From NCBI GenBank assembly GCA_017519145.1, contig JAFWTA010000063.1, forward strand, positions 1 to 64,000: a DNA stretch of 64,000 nucleotides. The letters run 5' to 3'. Numbering within the stretch: the stretch's first letter is position 1; every line of letters starts with the position of its first letter. Source of the stretch: Ruminococcus sp. (GTDB lineage: Bacteria; Bacillota; Clostridia; Oscillospirales; Ruminococcaceae). The notes under the pieces are model-generated. The model saw only the letters and a program-made list of their open reading frames with translations. It had not been told where the DNA came from and did no database searches. The translations under genes and the position numbers were made by a program. Shown piece after piece: positions 33,368 to 41,477 of this stretch.

Positions 33368-34279
33368 ATGAGTAATTTCAGAAAAAAAGCTATCGCGCTG
33401 GCTTCAGTAGCCTGTGTAGCGCTTACATCATTCGCATCATGTATGGATTCCAAGTCAAGCAGCAGCAATGCAGGTTCCAAGGCTGACTCGAATGTCAGCG
33501 AAGGAGCTACCGACGCTGACGGAAACACTGTCGCAAATGCCAACAACGGCAGCGGCAATGGCAACAGCGGTGATGACGTTAACTTTGAGAATATCGTAAA
33601 CGATCAGGGTCAGGTAGTCGTTACCCCCTTCCAGTCAGGTTCATCCGATGATTTCGGTATCCCTGCTCCCGATGTTGACCTCGATTCCGACGACCCCGTT
33701 TCAAAGGAGCCCGCTACTGAGATAGTTGAGGTAACCGAGCCAAACGGCGAGAAGGCTACCGACAGCTCAGGCAGTGTCGTTACTCAGATCGTTACAAAGC
33801 CTGCTAATACCTCTGCCGACAACTACAAGAGCAAGACCGAGAGCAAGTACTGCTTCTGGATCGATATTTCCAAGGATTCAGACTATATCTTCAACGATCA
33901 GTTCATCAAGGTAACTTTCAACCTCAAGGACAATATCCCCGACAGAGATTATCCCGTAAGATTCAATCCCGATCTTTCCAGCGTTGCAGGAAAGACCATA
34001 ACTCCCGATAAGGTAGTACAGGGTACTATCAGAGTCGGCGGAGATATCGCCGCTCAGAACGTTTCTTCCGAGTCAGGCTTCGTTGTATACGGCGACAACG
34101 TTTCCGCAAAGGCAGGAGATTCCGTTGATTACTACCTGAATATCAAGAACAACCCCGGTCTCGCAGGTATCCTTGTATGGATCTACTACGATGCAAACGC
34201 TATGGAGGTAGAGTCCATCAGACCCGCAGGCGAGTTCGCTGATTTCGCAAAGACCAAGGTAGGTTCAAAGCCCGAATAA
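33368..34279 (+). CDS. Lipoprotein with two cohesin-like halves in reversed order
   Basis: A 303-residue protein. Hydrophobic signal to Cys25 (FASC, a weak lipobox), then a long Ser/Asn/Asp-rich linker to about 155. Residues about 165-235 resemble the C-terminal half of a cohesin (FIKVTFNLKDNIPDRDYPV then VVQGTIRVGG, compare VATFTYKVP..GKYPVKW..DGSITV in ScaB). Residues about 240-303 resemble a cohesin N-terminal half (GDNVSAKAGDSVDYYLNIKN and ILVWIYYDANAMEVESI). The halves are therefore in C-N order. It may be a circular permutation, or the remnant of two neighbouring cohesins. ATG 33368 is chosen for AAAGGA upstream. Divergent from the GH5 gene. Confidence 0.78.
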   Translation: MSNFRKKAIALASVACVALTSFASCMDSKSSSSNAGSKADSNVSEGATDADGNTVANANNGSGNGNSGDDVNFENIVNDQGQVVVTPFQSGSSDDFGIPAPDVDLDSDDPVSKEPATEIVEVTEPNGEKATDSSGSVVTQIVTKPANTSADNYKSKTESKYCFWIDISKDSDYIFNDQFIKVTFNLKDNIPDRDYPVRFNPDLSSVAGKTITPDKVVQGTIRVGGDIAAQNVSSESGFVVYGDNVSAKAGDSVDYYLNIKNNPGLAGILVWIYYDANAMEVESIRPAGEFADFAKTKVGSKPE

Positions 34280-34309
34280 GCCGGCAGATCCGCATAATAA
34301 AAAGCTCAC

Positions 34310-34372
34310 CGGGCTCTGTTTTAAGGGCTCGGTTTTTTATGCCGCACACAGCTCCCTAACGGGAGCTTTTTC
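34310..34372 (+). terminator. Double terminator after the permuted-cohesin gene
   Basis: First hairpin ACCGGGCTC/GGGCTCGGT with wobble pairs then six T (about 34310-34339). Second AGCTCCC/GGGAGCT (34350-34367) then T run. Confidence 0.75.
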
Positions 34373-34400
34373 GTTTTGCGGAATTTTTTTCAAAAAGGGG

Positions 34401-34429
34401 TTGACAAATGTAAATATTGCTGATATAAT
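34401..34429 (+). promoter_or_regulatory. cysK promoter
   Basis: Consensus -35 TTGACA (34401-34406), 17-bp spacer, -10 TATAAT (34424-34429). The predicted leader of about 135 nt carries the short ORF at 34482-34511. Confidence 0.88.
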
Positions 34430-34481
34430 ATAATCATACCAAACATATAGGAAATATAGTTGAAACTTGAGAGGTGCCGTT

Positions 34482-34511
34482 ATGGACTATCTTTTTTCTA
34501 AGCGATGTTGA
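34482..34511 (+). CDS. Cysteine-ending leader peptide upstream of cysK
   Basis: A nine-codon ORF, MDYLFSKRC, with the Cys codon TGT immediately before the TGA stop. AGAGG (34470-34474) lies 7 nt before the ATG. It sits wholly within the cysK leader, 62 nt before the cysK start. Leader peptides with a terminal amino acid codon act as sensors of charged tRNA in attenuation, and cysteine leaders are known from other bacteria. No strong terminator hairpin is visible between it and cysK (only TGAC/GTCA with a four-base loop), so the mechanism is unclear. Confidence 0.62.
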   Translation: MDYLFSKRC

Positions 34512-34573
34512 CTCCGGTCAGTATCATTTTCGTTTTTTAAGAATATTATTTTTTCAGTAAAGGAGATATTATC

Positions 34574-35500
34574 ATGAAAGTTTTTAAGAAGATCACAGAC
34601 CTCATCGGAGGTACTCCCCTCCTCGAACTCACAAGCCTCGAGGAAAAGAACGAACTGGGTGCTAAGGTGCTCGCTAAGCTTGAATACTTCAACCCCGCAG
34701 GAAGCGTAAAGGACAGGATCGCTAAGGCTATGATCGATGACGCCGAGGCTAAGGGTCTCCTCAAGGAGGGCAGCGTTATCATCGAGCCTACCAGCGGCAA
34801 CACAGGTATCGGTCTGGCTTCCGTTGCTGCCGCAAGAGGATACAGACTCATCATCACCATGCCCGAGACCATGAGCATCGAGCGCCGCAACCTTATGAAG
34901 GCTTACGGTGCAGAGCTGGTCCTCACCGAGGGCTCAAAGGGCATGAAGGGCGCTATCGCCAAGGCTGAGGAGCTGGCTCAGGAGATCAAGGGAAGCTTTA
35001 TCCCCTCTCAGTTCACTAATCCCGCTAACCCCGCTGTTCACGAGAAGACCACAGGCGTCGAGATCTGGAACGATACCGACGGAAAAGTCGATATCTTCGT
35101 TGCAGGCGTCGGCACAGGCGGTACCCTCAGCGGTGTCGGTGCTTACCTCAAGTCTCAGAACCCCGATGTGAAGATCGTTGCTGTTGAGCCCAAGAGCTCT
35201 CCCGTCCTCTCCGAGGGCACAGCAGGTCCCCACAAGATACAGGGTATCGGCGCAGGCTTCGTCCCCGACACACTCAATACAGATATCTACGACGAGATCA
35301 TCCCCGTTACCAACGAGGACGCTTTCGAGACAGGCAGAGCTATCGTAAGAAACGAGGGCGTTCTGGTCGGTATCTCTTCCGGTGCGGCTGTCTGGGCTGC
35401 TATCCAGCTGGCTAAGCGCCCCGAGAACAAGGGCAAGACCATCGTTGCTCTCCTCCCCGACACAGGCGAGCGCTATCTGTCCACTCCTATGTTTGAATAA
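34574..35500 (+). CDS. cysK: Cysteine synthase (O-acetylserine sulfhydrylase)
   Basis: A 308-residue PLP enzyme that makes cysteine from O-acetylserine and sulfide. The PLP lysine lies in [10 protein letters not shown] (Lys about 43), the substrate loop is [12 protein letters not shown], the phosphate-binding GTGGTLSG is near 175, and the C-terminal Ser-binding region is GISSGAA. Normal length. GGAG precedes the ATG. Expression is likely tied to cysteine supply through the leader peptide at 34482-34511 and perhaps the convergent Rrf2 regulator. Confidence 0.97.
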   Translation: MKVFKKITDLIGGTPLLELTSLEEKNELGAKVLAKLEYFNPAGSVKDRIAKAMIDDAEAKGLLKEGSVIIEPTSGNTGIGLASVAAARGYRLIITMPETMSIERRNLMKAYGAELVLTEGSKGMKGAIAKAEELAQEIKGSFIPSQFTNPANPAVHEKTTGVEIWNDTDGKVDIFVAGVGTGGTLSGVGAYLKSQNPDVKIVAVEPKSSPVLSEGTAGPHKIQGIGAGFVPDTLNTDIYDEIIPVTNEDAFETGRAIVRNEGVLVGISSGAAVWAAIQLAKRPENKGKTIVALLPDTGERYLSTPMFE

Positions 35501-35529
35501 TACCTCAATTTTGCCATATACAACAGCTT

Positions 35530-35600
35530 CAGCCGCTGCGCACGCAGCGGCTGATCTTCGTCAGCGACGAAGAAAAGGCGGCTGCATTGCAGCCGCCTTT
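35530..35600. terminator. Three consecutive hairpins between cysK and the Rrf2 gene
   Basis: CAGCCGCTGCG/CGCAGCGGCTG (35530-35553), TCTTCGTC/GACGAAGA (35555-35573) and AAAGGCGGCTGC/GCAGCCGCCTTT (35574-35600). The last is a 12-bp stem with A/T ends and probably terminates both converging genes. Confidence 0.8.
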
Positions 35601-35626
35601 CACGTTGTACAGTTATCTATGCCCTT

Positions 35627-36061
35627 TCAGATGCAGTAATCTCCGCCCATTGATGAGTTTCTGTCGATGATATCCTGTATCGATATACCGTCAAGATAGT
35701 CTGTGATGGACTTGTAAAGCCCCTCCCACACAAAAAGCGTGGAGCAGTCACCTGCCCTCGGGCACTCATTGGGCTCAAACTCCAGACAGGCTACGGGCGC
35801 AAGGCTTCCCTCGGTGGCTCTGAGTATGTCTCCCACCGATATCTCCGACGCCTTTCCTGCAAGCATATATCCACCCTTGTTTCCGCGGTTTGTCCTGAGA
35901 AGCCCCGTCTTGTTGAGAAGCGGTACTATCTGCTCAAGATACTTCTTGGATATATTCTGCCTCTCCGCAACGTCCTTCAGGGAGATATAGCCTTCCTCCT
36001 GATGTATAGCAAGATCATATAACATTCTGAGTGCATACCTGCCCTTGGTTGATATCTTCAT
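35627..36061 (-). CDS. Rrf2-family transcriptional regulator (CymR/IscR-like)
   Basis: A 144-residue winged-helix repressor. It begins MKISTKGRYALRMLYDLA like all Rrf2 members. The recognition region is VAERQNISKKYLEQI and the wing is NRGNKGGYML. Three cysteines (about residues 90, 98 and 104: CLEFEPNECPRAGDC) are placed like the Fe-S ligands of IscR, whereas CymR lacks such a set. ATG 36061 is chosen with AAAGGA upstream. Convergent to cysK, which suggests control of sulfur or Fe-S metabolism. Confidence 0.92.
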   Translation of the reverse strand: MKISTKGRYALRMLYDLAIHQEEGYISLKDVAERQNISKKYLEQIVPLLNKTGLLRTNRGNKGGYMLAGKASEISVGDILRATEGSLAPVACLEFEPNECPRAGDCSTLFVWEGLYKSITDYLDGISIQDIIDRNSSMGGDYCI

Positions 36062-36104
36062 TCTTTCACGTCCTTTCAAGCAGGTTATGGTCATATCTTA
36101 TTCC

Positions 36105-36134
36105 ATTATACCATAGGTTTAGTATGTTTTGCAA
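36105..36134 (-). promoter_or_regulatory. Promoter of the Rrf2 gene
   Basis: Minus strand -35 TTGCAA (36129-36134), 18-bp spacer, -10 TATAAT (36105-36110). Confidence 0.7.
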
Positions 36135-36159
36135 GTATTTTCTGTTTTTTTATTGCATC

Positions 36160-36189
36160 TTGACATTTTGCACCCGTATGTGATATACT
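36160..36189 (+). promoter_or_regulatory. Promoter of the lipoprotein at 36250
   Basis: -35 TTGACA (36160-36165), 18-bp spacer, -10 TATACT (36184-36189). Confidence 0.75.
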
Positions 36190-36249
36190 ATACTTGCTTT
36201 AATATAAATACGCCGTTTATCGGCTCGAAATTATCCGGAGGATAGAAAA

Positions 36250-36894
36250 ATGAAAACTTCTAAGCTTTTTGCATTCACTCTTGCGGCAGTCCTCACTGCT
36301 TCTGCCGCAGCAGGATGTCTCGATAAAAAATCAAGCAGCTCCCAGAACGTTAATATCAGCGTGGAGACCACTGAAGCTGACGACGGTCTCGCTCTCCAGC
36401 CCAAGGAGACCGTAAAACACGGCCCCGTCGGCGAAAACAAGGTCGATGCCGAGATCGGCAAGGAGGAAACTGCCAACGATACAGCCTTCACCCTTAACTC
36501 TGTTATCGACGGCGGCCGCAGCGATGACGGAATGAAGTTCCTCTTCTTCGATATCACACTGAAAAACGCTACCAACGAGGCTTATACCCTCAGCACTCTC
36601 AACAACTTCTACATCCTTACAAATGACGGCGAGGAGATCTACTCGGATGTCCGCTCACAGCTCTATGCAAACAAGAACTTCAACACCGAAAAGTACTTCG
36701 CAGACCCCTTTGATATCCCTTCCAACGGACAGTTCAGCGGAATTATCGGAGGCTATACAGTTGACGCTGACCTCAACGACTTCACTCTCTGCTTCTTCCC
36801 CACAGGAAACGATCCGCTGGCTAAGGAGACTGTGTTCAACTATAAGATAACTGCCGACGATATCATAGAAGCCGACAGCTCTCTTATGAAGTAA
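36250..36894 (+). CDS. DUF4352-like lipoprotein
   Basis: A 214-residue lipoprotein (lipobox AAAGC, Cys22) with a Ser/Asn-rich spacer, then an Ig-like domain from about residue 70: FTLNSVIDGG, then FLFFDITLKNATNEAYTL and later IPSNGQFSGIIGGYTV, matching the DUF4352 pattern. Its N-terminus and Ser-rich spacer resemble those of the lipoprotein at 33368, so both may share a common surface-display design. GGAGG precedes the ATG. Monocistronic with a bidirectional terminator. Function unknown. Confidence 0.82.
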   Translation: MKTSKLFAFTLAAVLTASAAAGCLDKKSSSSQNVNISVETTEADDGLALQPKETVKHGPVGENKVDAEIGKEETANDTAFTLNSVIDGGRSDDGMKFLFFDITLKNATNEAYTLSTLNNFYILTNDGEEIYSDVRSQLYANKNFNTEKYFADPFDIPSNGQFSGIIGGYTVDADLNDFTLCFFPTGNDPLAKETVFNYKITADDIIEADSSLMK

Positions 36895-36915
36895 ATACTG
36901 TAACGAATATATGCA

Positions 36916-36960
36916 AAAAGCCCGAAAGCAGGTCTTCAGATCCGCTTCCGGGCTCTTTTT
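36916..36960. terminator. Bidirectional terminator between converging genes
   Basis: AGCCCGAAAGC pairs with GCTTCCGGGCT (one mismatch) with A run before and T run after, serving 36250-36894 and 36967-37833. Confidence 0.8.
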
Positions 36961-36966
36961 ATGTCT

Positions 36967-37833
36967 TTACTTCAGAAACTCGTCTATGGAGAGCTCCTTG
37001 TTGGTGGAAACTGCCGAATAATACGAAAGTATCAGCGAAGCATCCGTTGAGTCGATAAGTCGGTCTCCGTTGATGTCGCAAACCTTGAACTCAGCATCTG
37101 TGAATGCCTTTTCGGTCGTGGATGCCTTTGCATACAGACTGAGCACCATGGAGGCATCTACTGCATCAATAGCTTTGTCTCCGTTGCAGTCGCCAAGTGT
37201 GCTGCCTGTTATGCCGCAGTCGTCATGAAACAGCTTGATGCCGCCCTGAGTTATGCCCTTCGTGAATGTCCATGCGTTCATGGGTGTGTCCTTGGCACCC
37301 GTACTGTCAGATATTCCCGACTGGCCATCCTTGTATACTATTTTTATCGGCAGCTCGTCTCCCGGTGCAACATCGCCGGCAATGCTTACGCAGAATACAA
37401 CAAGAATTCCGTCACGGCCCGAATTGCCGCCGTTTCCCATGAGCGCAACAGATAATGTGGTGTCGGATATCAATGTGATATTGTTGACCATTCTTCTTGC
37501 AGCAGGACCTATTTCAGCAGGATCGCCGTCCATCTCCTCAAATCTGAGCCGCGGATCCAGCTCTATCTGGAAACTCAGTGCGTCATACTTTCCATCGGCA
37601 TCATCTATTCTTACCTCAAACTGATGTGTCGATCCCGTTCCCTCACTGTAGGTCATGTTGTACTCGGATATGCTCAGCTTAGGTCTGCACTCAGCACTGT
37701 CTGCGTCTATATCCGCAAAAAAACTGAGATCGCCTTCTGCCTTGTCAGCATAAGCCTGTGTCATCGGTGCTGCCATCATCATAGTTGTAAGTGCCGCTGC
37801 CATTGCTGCGATTTTTCTTGTGATTTTTTTCAT
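36967..37833 (-). CDS. ScaE-type cohesin fused to a dockerin
   Basis: A 288-residue secreted protein: signal peptide 1-29, a cohesin at about 50-205 and a dockerin at about 212-280 with two Ca-binding repeats (GDCNGDKAIDAVDASMVL, DINGDRLIDSTDASLIL). The cohesin aligns with that of ScaE (50758-51642), sharing GRDG(I/V)L followed by PGDxxPIxI and AWTFxxGIxQG, not with ScaA, ScaB or ScaC. ScaE cohesins bind X-dockerins of ScaB and CttA, so this may be a soluble adaptor for those (inference). ATG 37833 is chosen with AAAGGA upstream. No wall anchor is present. Confidence 0.9.
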   Translation of the reverse strand: MKKITRKIAAMAAALTTMMMAAPMTQAYADKAEGDLSFFADIDADSAECRPKLSISEYNMTYSEGTGSTHQFEVRIDDADGKYDALSFQIELDPRLRFEEMDGDPAEIGPAARRMVNNITLISDTTLSVALMGNGGNSGRDGILVVFCVSIAGDVAPGDELPIKIVYKDGQSGISDSTGAKDTPMNAWTFTKGITQGGIKLFHDDCGITGSTLGDCNGDKAIDAVDASMVLSLYAKASTTEKAFTDAEFKVCDINGDRLIDSTDASLILSYYSAVSTNKELSIDEFLK

Positions 37834-37867
37834 TGACTTATCAGTCCTTTCCGTCAAAACTGCAACT

Positions 37868-37896
37868 ATTTTACCATATATCTTGAAAAAAGTCAA
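37868..37896 (-). promoter_or_regulatory. Promoter of the cohesin-dockerin gene
   Basis: Minus strand -35 TTGACT (37891-37896), 17-bp spacer, -10 TAAAAT (37868-37873). Confidence 0.7.
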
Positions 37897-37926
37897 GTCA
37901 GACGGGCTGCCGCACCGCCGCCGCTG

Positions 37927-39528
37927 CTATGCAGAGGCGGCGGATCTCCGCCTCAGACGCACCAAAAGTCCCCTTATACAAAATACATATACCACCCCTC
38001 CGCTTATCACTGAGGCGGAGAGGACCGCGGCGGGCGAAGCTCCGCCGCGGTCTGCGGCAGCCCTGACAAGGTATGCGGTCCCACCGCACATGGCTCCCGA
38101 GTAGAGCACCTTGCCAAAAGGTGCGAGGCGCAGCCTAAGTCCCGTCGCTTTATGATAGGAGCGGAACGCAAGAAGCAGTATAACTGCATAGCATAGCGAG
38201 GTGGACGCCGCCGCTCCAGAGGCTCCCATAAACGGTATCAGAAGGAGATTGCCGAGAAGCTTTACCGCGGTGCCGAGAAGCATTATCTTCAGCGGCACAG
38301 AGGGCTTTCCCACTGCCTGAAGCATACTGAAGAGCGGATATGATATACACAGGCAGACCATCCCTGCCATGAGCCAGCGCAGCGGCGCAATGCAGACCGC
38401 AACTTCATCGGACTGCATGGGATAGAGTACCCCCAGAACCTCCTTCGCCATTACGCCAAGCCCGACAGCAGATGGGACCGATATCGCCGAGGATGTCACC
38501 AGCGCCTGCATGGTGCCCCTCTCCATGGCGGAACGGTCTCCGCTCTCACGGGCGGAGGTAATGCAGGTCAGTGCGCCTTTTCCCAGCATATTCGTCACCG
38601 ATGGCACAAGATTGAACACCGTTAAAGCTATGCCCGCAAAAGAGCCGTAGATAAAGCTCGGAAGCTCCGCGGCCGATACTCCCGCGGGAGCCTCCCCCCC
38701 ATAGCCGAAAAATGATATGCAGCCTATGACCGTCCACATATCGATAAGGGCTGTAAGATTGGTAACAACGGCTCCTGCTCCCACAGGAAGCGCCGTTGAC
38801 AGAAGCTGTTTCCCTATCTCACGGCGGCTCTGCACATATTGCTCGCCGCCTCCCCTGCCTCTGTCAAAAAGCCGCAGCACCGCAAAAAACAATGCCGATG
38901 CTGCGGTGGAAAGTGTGACTCCTGCGATACCTGCGGCGGCAGCGGCTCCTCGGATATCGGTAATAAACGGAAAAATCCCCATGACTGTCCGCGGATGACT
39001 GCTTACATATCCGCACAGCAGAAGTCCTGCCGCCGCCTTTACTGCTCCTTCTGCAAGCTGAGACACCGCCGTGGGGTACATATTGCTCATGCCCTCATAG
39101 CAGCCGCGCTCCACCGCTGTTATACAGCCGAAAAGCACCGCAGGCGCTATCATCGCTGCCGCTGCCGCTCCGTCGGTGTTTCCCACGGTATATACGCTGA
39201 ACGGCACCGCCAGCAGCAGTATCAGCAGGCTCCCCGCCAGACCTGCCGCCGAGAACAGCAGCAGGGCGGTCCGCCTTATCCTGCGGACGTTCTCATACAT
39301 TCCCAGTGCAGTGCTCTGTGCCGTCATCCTCGCCACCGCCGCACTCAGCCCCGTTACCTCCAGTGAGTAAACAGGCATGAATATGCTGTAGGCACAGCTG
39401 AAATAACTCATGCCTACTCCGCCAAGCATATTGGTCAGCGGTATCTTGAACACCGCCCCCAGCACCTTGGCTGCCGCTGCCGATACCATAAGTATTATGG
39501 AGCCTTTGATGAAGTTCTGCTTTTTCAG
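37927..39528 (-). CDS. SpoVB/MurJ-like polysaccharide flippase, possible CTG start
   Basis: A MOP-superfamily membrane protein with about 14 helices, of the SpoVB group that flips lipid-linked wall or polysaccharide precursors. About 533 residues from the proposed start. Family members begin MKKQ-x-F-x-KG. Here the matching codons read LKKQNFIKGSIIL, and the Leu codon is CTG at 39528 with GGAGG about 8 nt upstream. An ATG (39594) exists 22 codons earlier without a binding site. Conserved FKIPLTNMLGGVGMSYF and YSIF follow. CTG initiation is an inference. Confidence 0.85.
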   Translation of the reverse strand: MKKQNFIKGSIILMVSAAAAKVLGAVFKIPLTNMLGGVGMSYFSCAYSIFMPVYSLEVTGLSAAVARMTAQSTALGMYENVRRIRRTALLLFSAAGLAGSLLILLLAVPFSVYTVGNTDGAAAAAMIAPAVLFGCITAVERGCYEGMSNMYPTAVSQLAEGAVKAAAGLLLCGYVSSHPRTVMGIFPFITDIRGAAAAAGIAGVTLSTAASALFFAVLRLFDRGRGGGEQYVQSRREIGKQLLSTALPVGAGAVVTNLTALIDMWTVIGCISFFGYGGEAPAGVSAAELPSFIYGSFAGIALTVFNLVPSVTNMLGKGALTCITSARESGDRSAMERGTMQALVTSSAISVPSAVGLGVMAKEVLGVLYPMQSDEVAVCIAPLRWLMAGMVCLCISYPLFSMLQAVGKPSVPLKIMLLGTAVKLLGNLLLIPFMGASGAAASTSLCYAVILLLAFRSYHKATGLRLRLAPFGKVLYSGAMCGGTAYLVRAAADRGGASPAAVLSASVISGGVVYVFCIRGLLVRLRRRSAASA

Positions 39529-39581
39529 CTCTATCCCCTCCGACCTTATAATAAAAAATACCTTTTTCACAAAAATATATG

Positions 39582-39610
39582 TTGCGGAAATCATAATTAT
39601 GTGTTATAAT
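39582..39610 (+). promoter_or_regulatory. Promoter of the aminotransferase gene
   Basis: -35 TTGCGG (39582-39587), 17-bp spacer, -10 TATAAT (39605-39610), overlapping the start of the divergent flippase gene. Confidence 0.6.
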
Positions 39611-39708
39611 ATATGATAGACTGATTATATACTCTGCACTGTTTCCGCTCAGGAGGGAACAAAACAAAGTACAATAATATCAAACAGACGAAAGGCTGGT
39701 TTTTTATC

Positions 39709-40902
39709 ATGGATTATAAATTCTCAGACAAGGTAAGCAAGCTTCAGGCTTCTGCCATAAGAGAAATACTGAAATTTACTGCCGACCCCGAGGTCATCTC
39801 CTTCGCAGCAGGCAACCCTGCTCCCGAGGCTTTCCCCAAGGAGAGGATCGCCGAGATCTCTGCCGAGCTTCTCAGGGACGACCCTATCCTCGCTCTCCAG
39901 TACAGCGTTACCGAGGGCTATACTCCCCTCCGTGACCTGCTCAAGGACTGGATGACCGAAAAGGGCTGCTTCCATAAGGAGTTCGATGACCTTATCATCA
40001 CTTCCGGCGGTCAGCAGGCTAATGAGCTTTCATGCAAGGTGCTCCTCAACGAGGGCGATACACTTCTCTGTGAGTCACCCAGCTTCATCGGCTCACTCAA
40101 CGCTTTCCGTTCATACAATGTCCGCCTCAGGGGCATCGAGATGGAAGAGGACGGCATTGACCTTGAAAAGCTTGAGAACGCTCTCAAGACCGAGAAGAAC
40201 GTAAAGCTCCTCTATGTTATCCCCAACTTCCAGAACCCCACGGGAAAGACTATGTCTCTTGCAAAGCGCAAGGCTGTTTACGAGCTTGCCTGCAAGTACG
40301 ACTTCATCATACTCGAGGACGATCCCTACGGCGAGCTCCGCTTCGCAGGCGAGAACGTCCCCACCATCAAGAGCTTCGATACCGAGGGCAGAGTCATCTA
40401 CTCCAGCACATTCTCAAAGATAATCTCATCGGGCTTCAGAACAGGCTACTGCTCCGCTCCCGCTCCCATTATCCAGAAAATGGTTGTCTGCAAGCAGGTT
40501 GCAGATGTTCACTCCAATATGTGGGCTCAGGTGGTTTCCTACAGATTCATGTCAACTGTTGACAGAGAGGCTCACTTCAAGAAGCTCCGCGCTATCTATA
40601 AGGAAAAGTGCGACCTCATGTGCGGATACATCGACAATGAGTTCTCAAAGAAGATAAACTACACCAAGCCTCAGGGAGGTCTCTTCGTATGGTGCGACCT
40701 CCCCGAAAACTGCGATATGAACGACTTCTGCCGCAAGGCTGTTCAGGATTACAAGATCGCCGTAGTTCCCGGGAACTCGTTCAACATCGAGGAGGGAGAG
40801 GTAAGCCACTCCTTCAGACTCAATTACTCTACACCTACAAACGAGCAGATAAAGAAGGGCATGGATATCCTCGCCCGCATGACAAGAGAAATGCTCGATT
40901 GA
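39709..40902 (+). CDS. PLP-dependent aminotransferase, class I/II
   Basis: A 397-residue fold-type I aminotransferase of the 2-aminoadipate/valine-pyruvate-like subgroup (the catalytic half of MocR-like proteins, without the DNA-binding part). Seen: FAAGNPAPEAFP, TSGGQQANEL, PNFQNPTGKTMS, EDDPYGELRF, and the PLP lysine in SSTFSKIISSGFRTGY. Substrate not deducible. The binding site GAAAGG is 13 nt upstream, rather distant. The next gene begins 35 nt later. Confidence 0.93.
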   Translation: MDYKFSDKVSKLQASAIREILKFTADPEVISFAAGNPAPEAFPKERIAEISAELLRDDPILALQYSVTEGYTPLRDLLKDWMTEKGCFHKEFDDLIITSGGQQANELSCKVLLNEGDTLLCESPSFIGSLNAFRSYNVRLRGIEMEEDGIDLEKLENALKTEKNVKLLYVIPNFQNPTGKTMSLAKRKAVYELACKYDFIILEDDPYGELRFAGENVPTIKSFDTEGRVIYSSTFSKIISSGFRTGYCSAPAPIIQKMVVCKQVADVHSNMWAQVVSYRFMSTVDREAHFKKLRAIYKEKCDLMCGYIDNEFSKKINYTKPQGGLFVWCDLPENCDMNDFCRKAVQDYKIAVVPGNSFNIEEGEVSHSFRLNYSTPTNEQIKKGMDILARMTREMLD

Positions 40903-40937
40903 TAAAAGAAAAAATTACTTTGAAAGGATAATTCATT

Positions 40938-41462
40938 ATGCCAAACAGAATGACCGACAGATTCAATGTCACACAGAAATATCTCATGACCAGAGGACAG
41001 GCTATAAACTTCCCCTATCAGCCTTTCGCTCAGTTCATCAAGAACAAGACCGACGTTTTCGGCGTTGTCATCGACATCCCTATGTCTGCTGATGTGCTCA
41101 CCACTATGGTCTGCTTCATCAACGGCGCTGCAAATATCTACTTCAACAACGGCGGCGAGTACACAGGCGCTGCTCAGAAGTACAGAAACTTAGTTCAGGC
41201 TTCACATACCCTCGTTGCAAACGCAGGTCAGCTCCTGCCAAAATGTAAGAAGACAAAGCAGTTCGACCTCCCCAAGGGCAGAACCAACAACATCTTCCTC
41301 CTGACAAGAAGCGGCGTTTACGCTACTCAGATACAGGCAGGCGCTATCCCCGAGGAGGAGCAGGAGCTCAGAAGCATCTACGTTCTCTATCAGCGCGTTC
41401 TCAACGAGATCAGAACCTGCCAGCTCAAGGACGAGGCTGACAGAAGAAACGCTGCCAAGTAA
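40938..41462 (+). CDS. Conserved hypothetical protein upstream of trpS
   Basis: A 174-residue soluble protein without signal peptide. Parts such as DVFGVVIDIPMSADVLTTMVCFINGAANIYFNNGG suggest a roadblock/longin-like alpha-beta fold, and a second helical part follows. No family is recognised. AAAGGA precedes the ATG. It lies between the aminotransferase (35 nt) and trpS (15 nt), so it is likely cotranscribed with both. Confidence 0.78.
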   Translation: MPNRMTDRFNVTQKYLMTRGQAINFPYQPFAQFIKNKTDVFGVVIDIPMSADVLTTMVCFINGAANIYFNNGGEYTGAAQKYRNLVQASHTLVANAGQLLPKCKKTKQFDLPKGRTNNIFLLTRSGVYATQIQAGAIPEEEQELRSIYVLYQRVLNEIRTCQLKDEADRRNAAK

Positions 41463-41477
41463 GGAGTATACCGTACA

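Noticed and set aside
41463..41477. T-box leader for trpS
   Set aside because: Only 15 bp separate trpS from the preceding gene, too short for a T-box.
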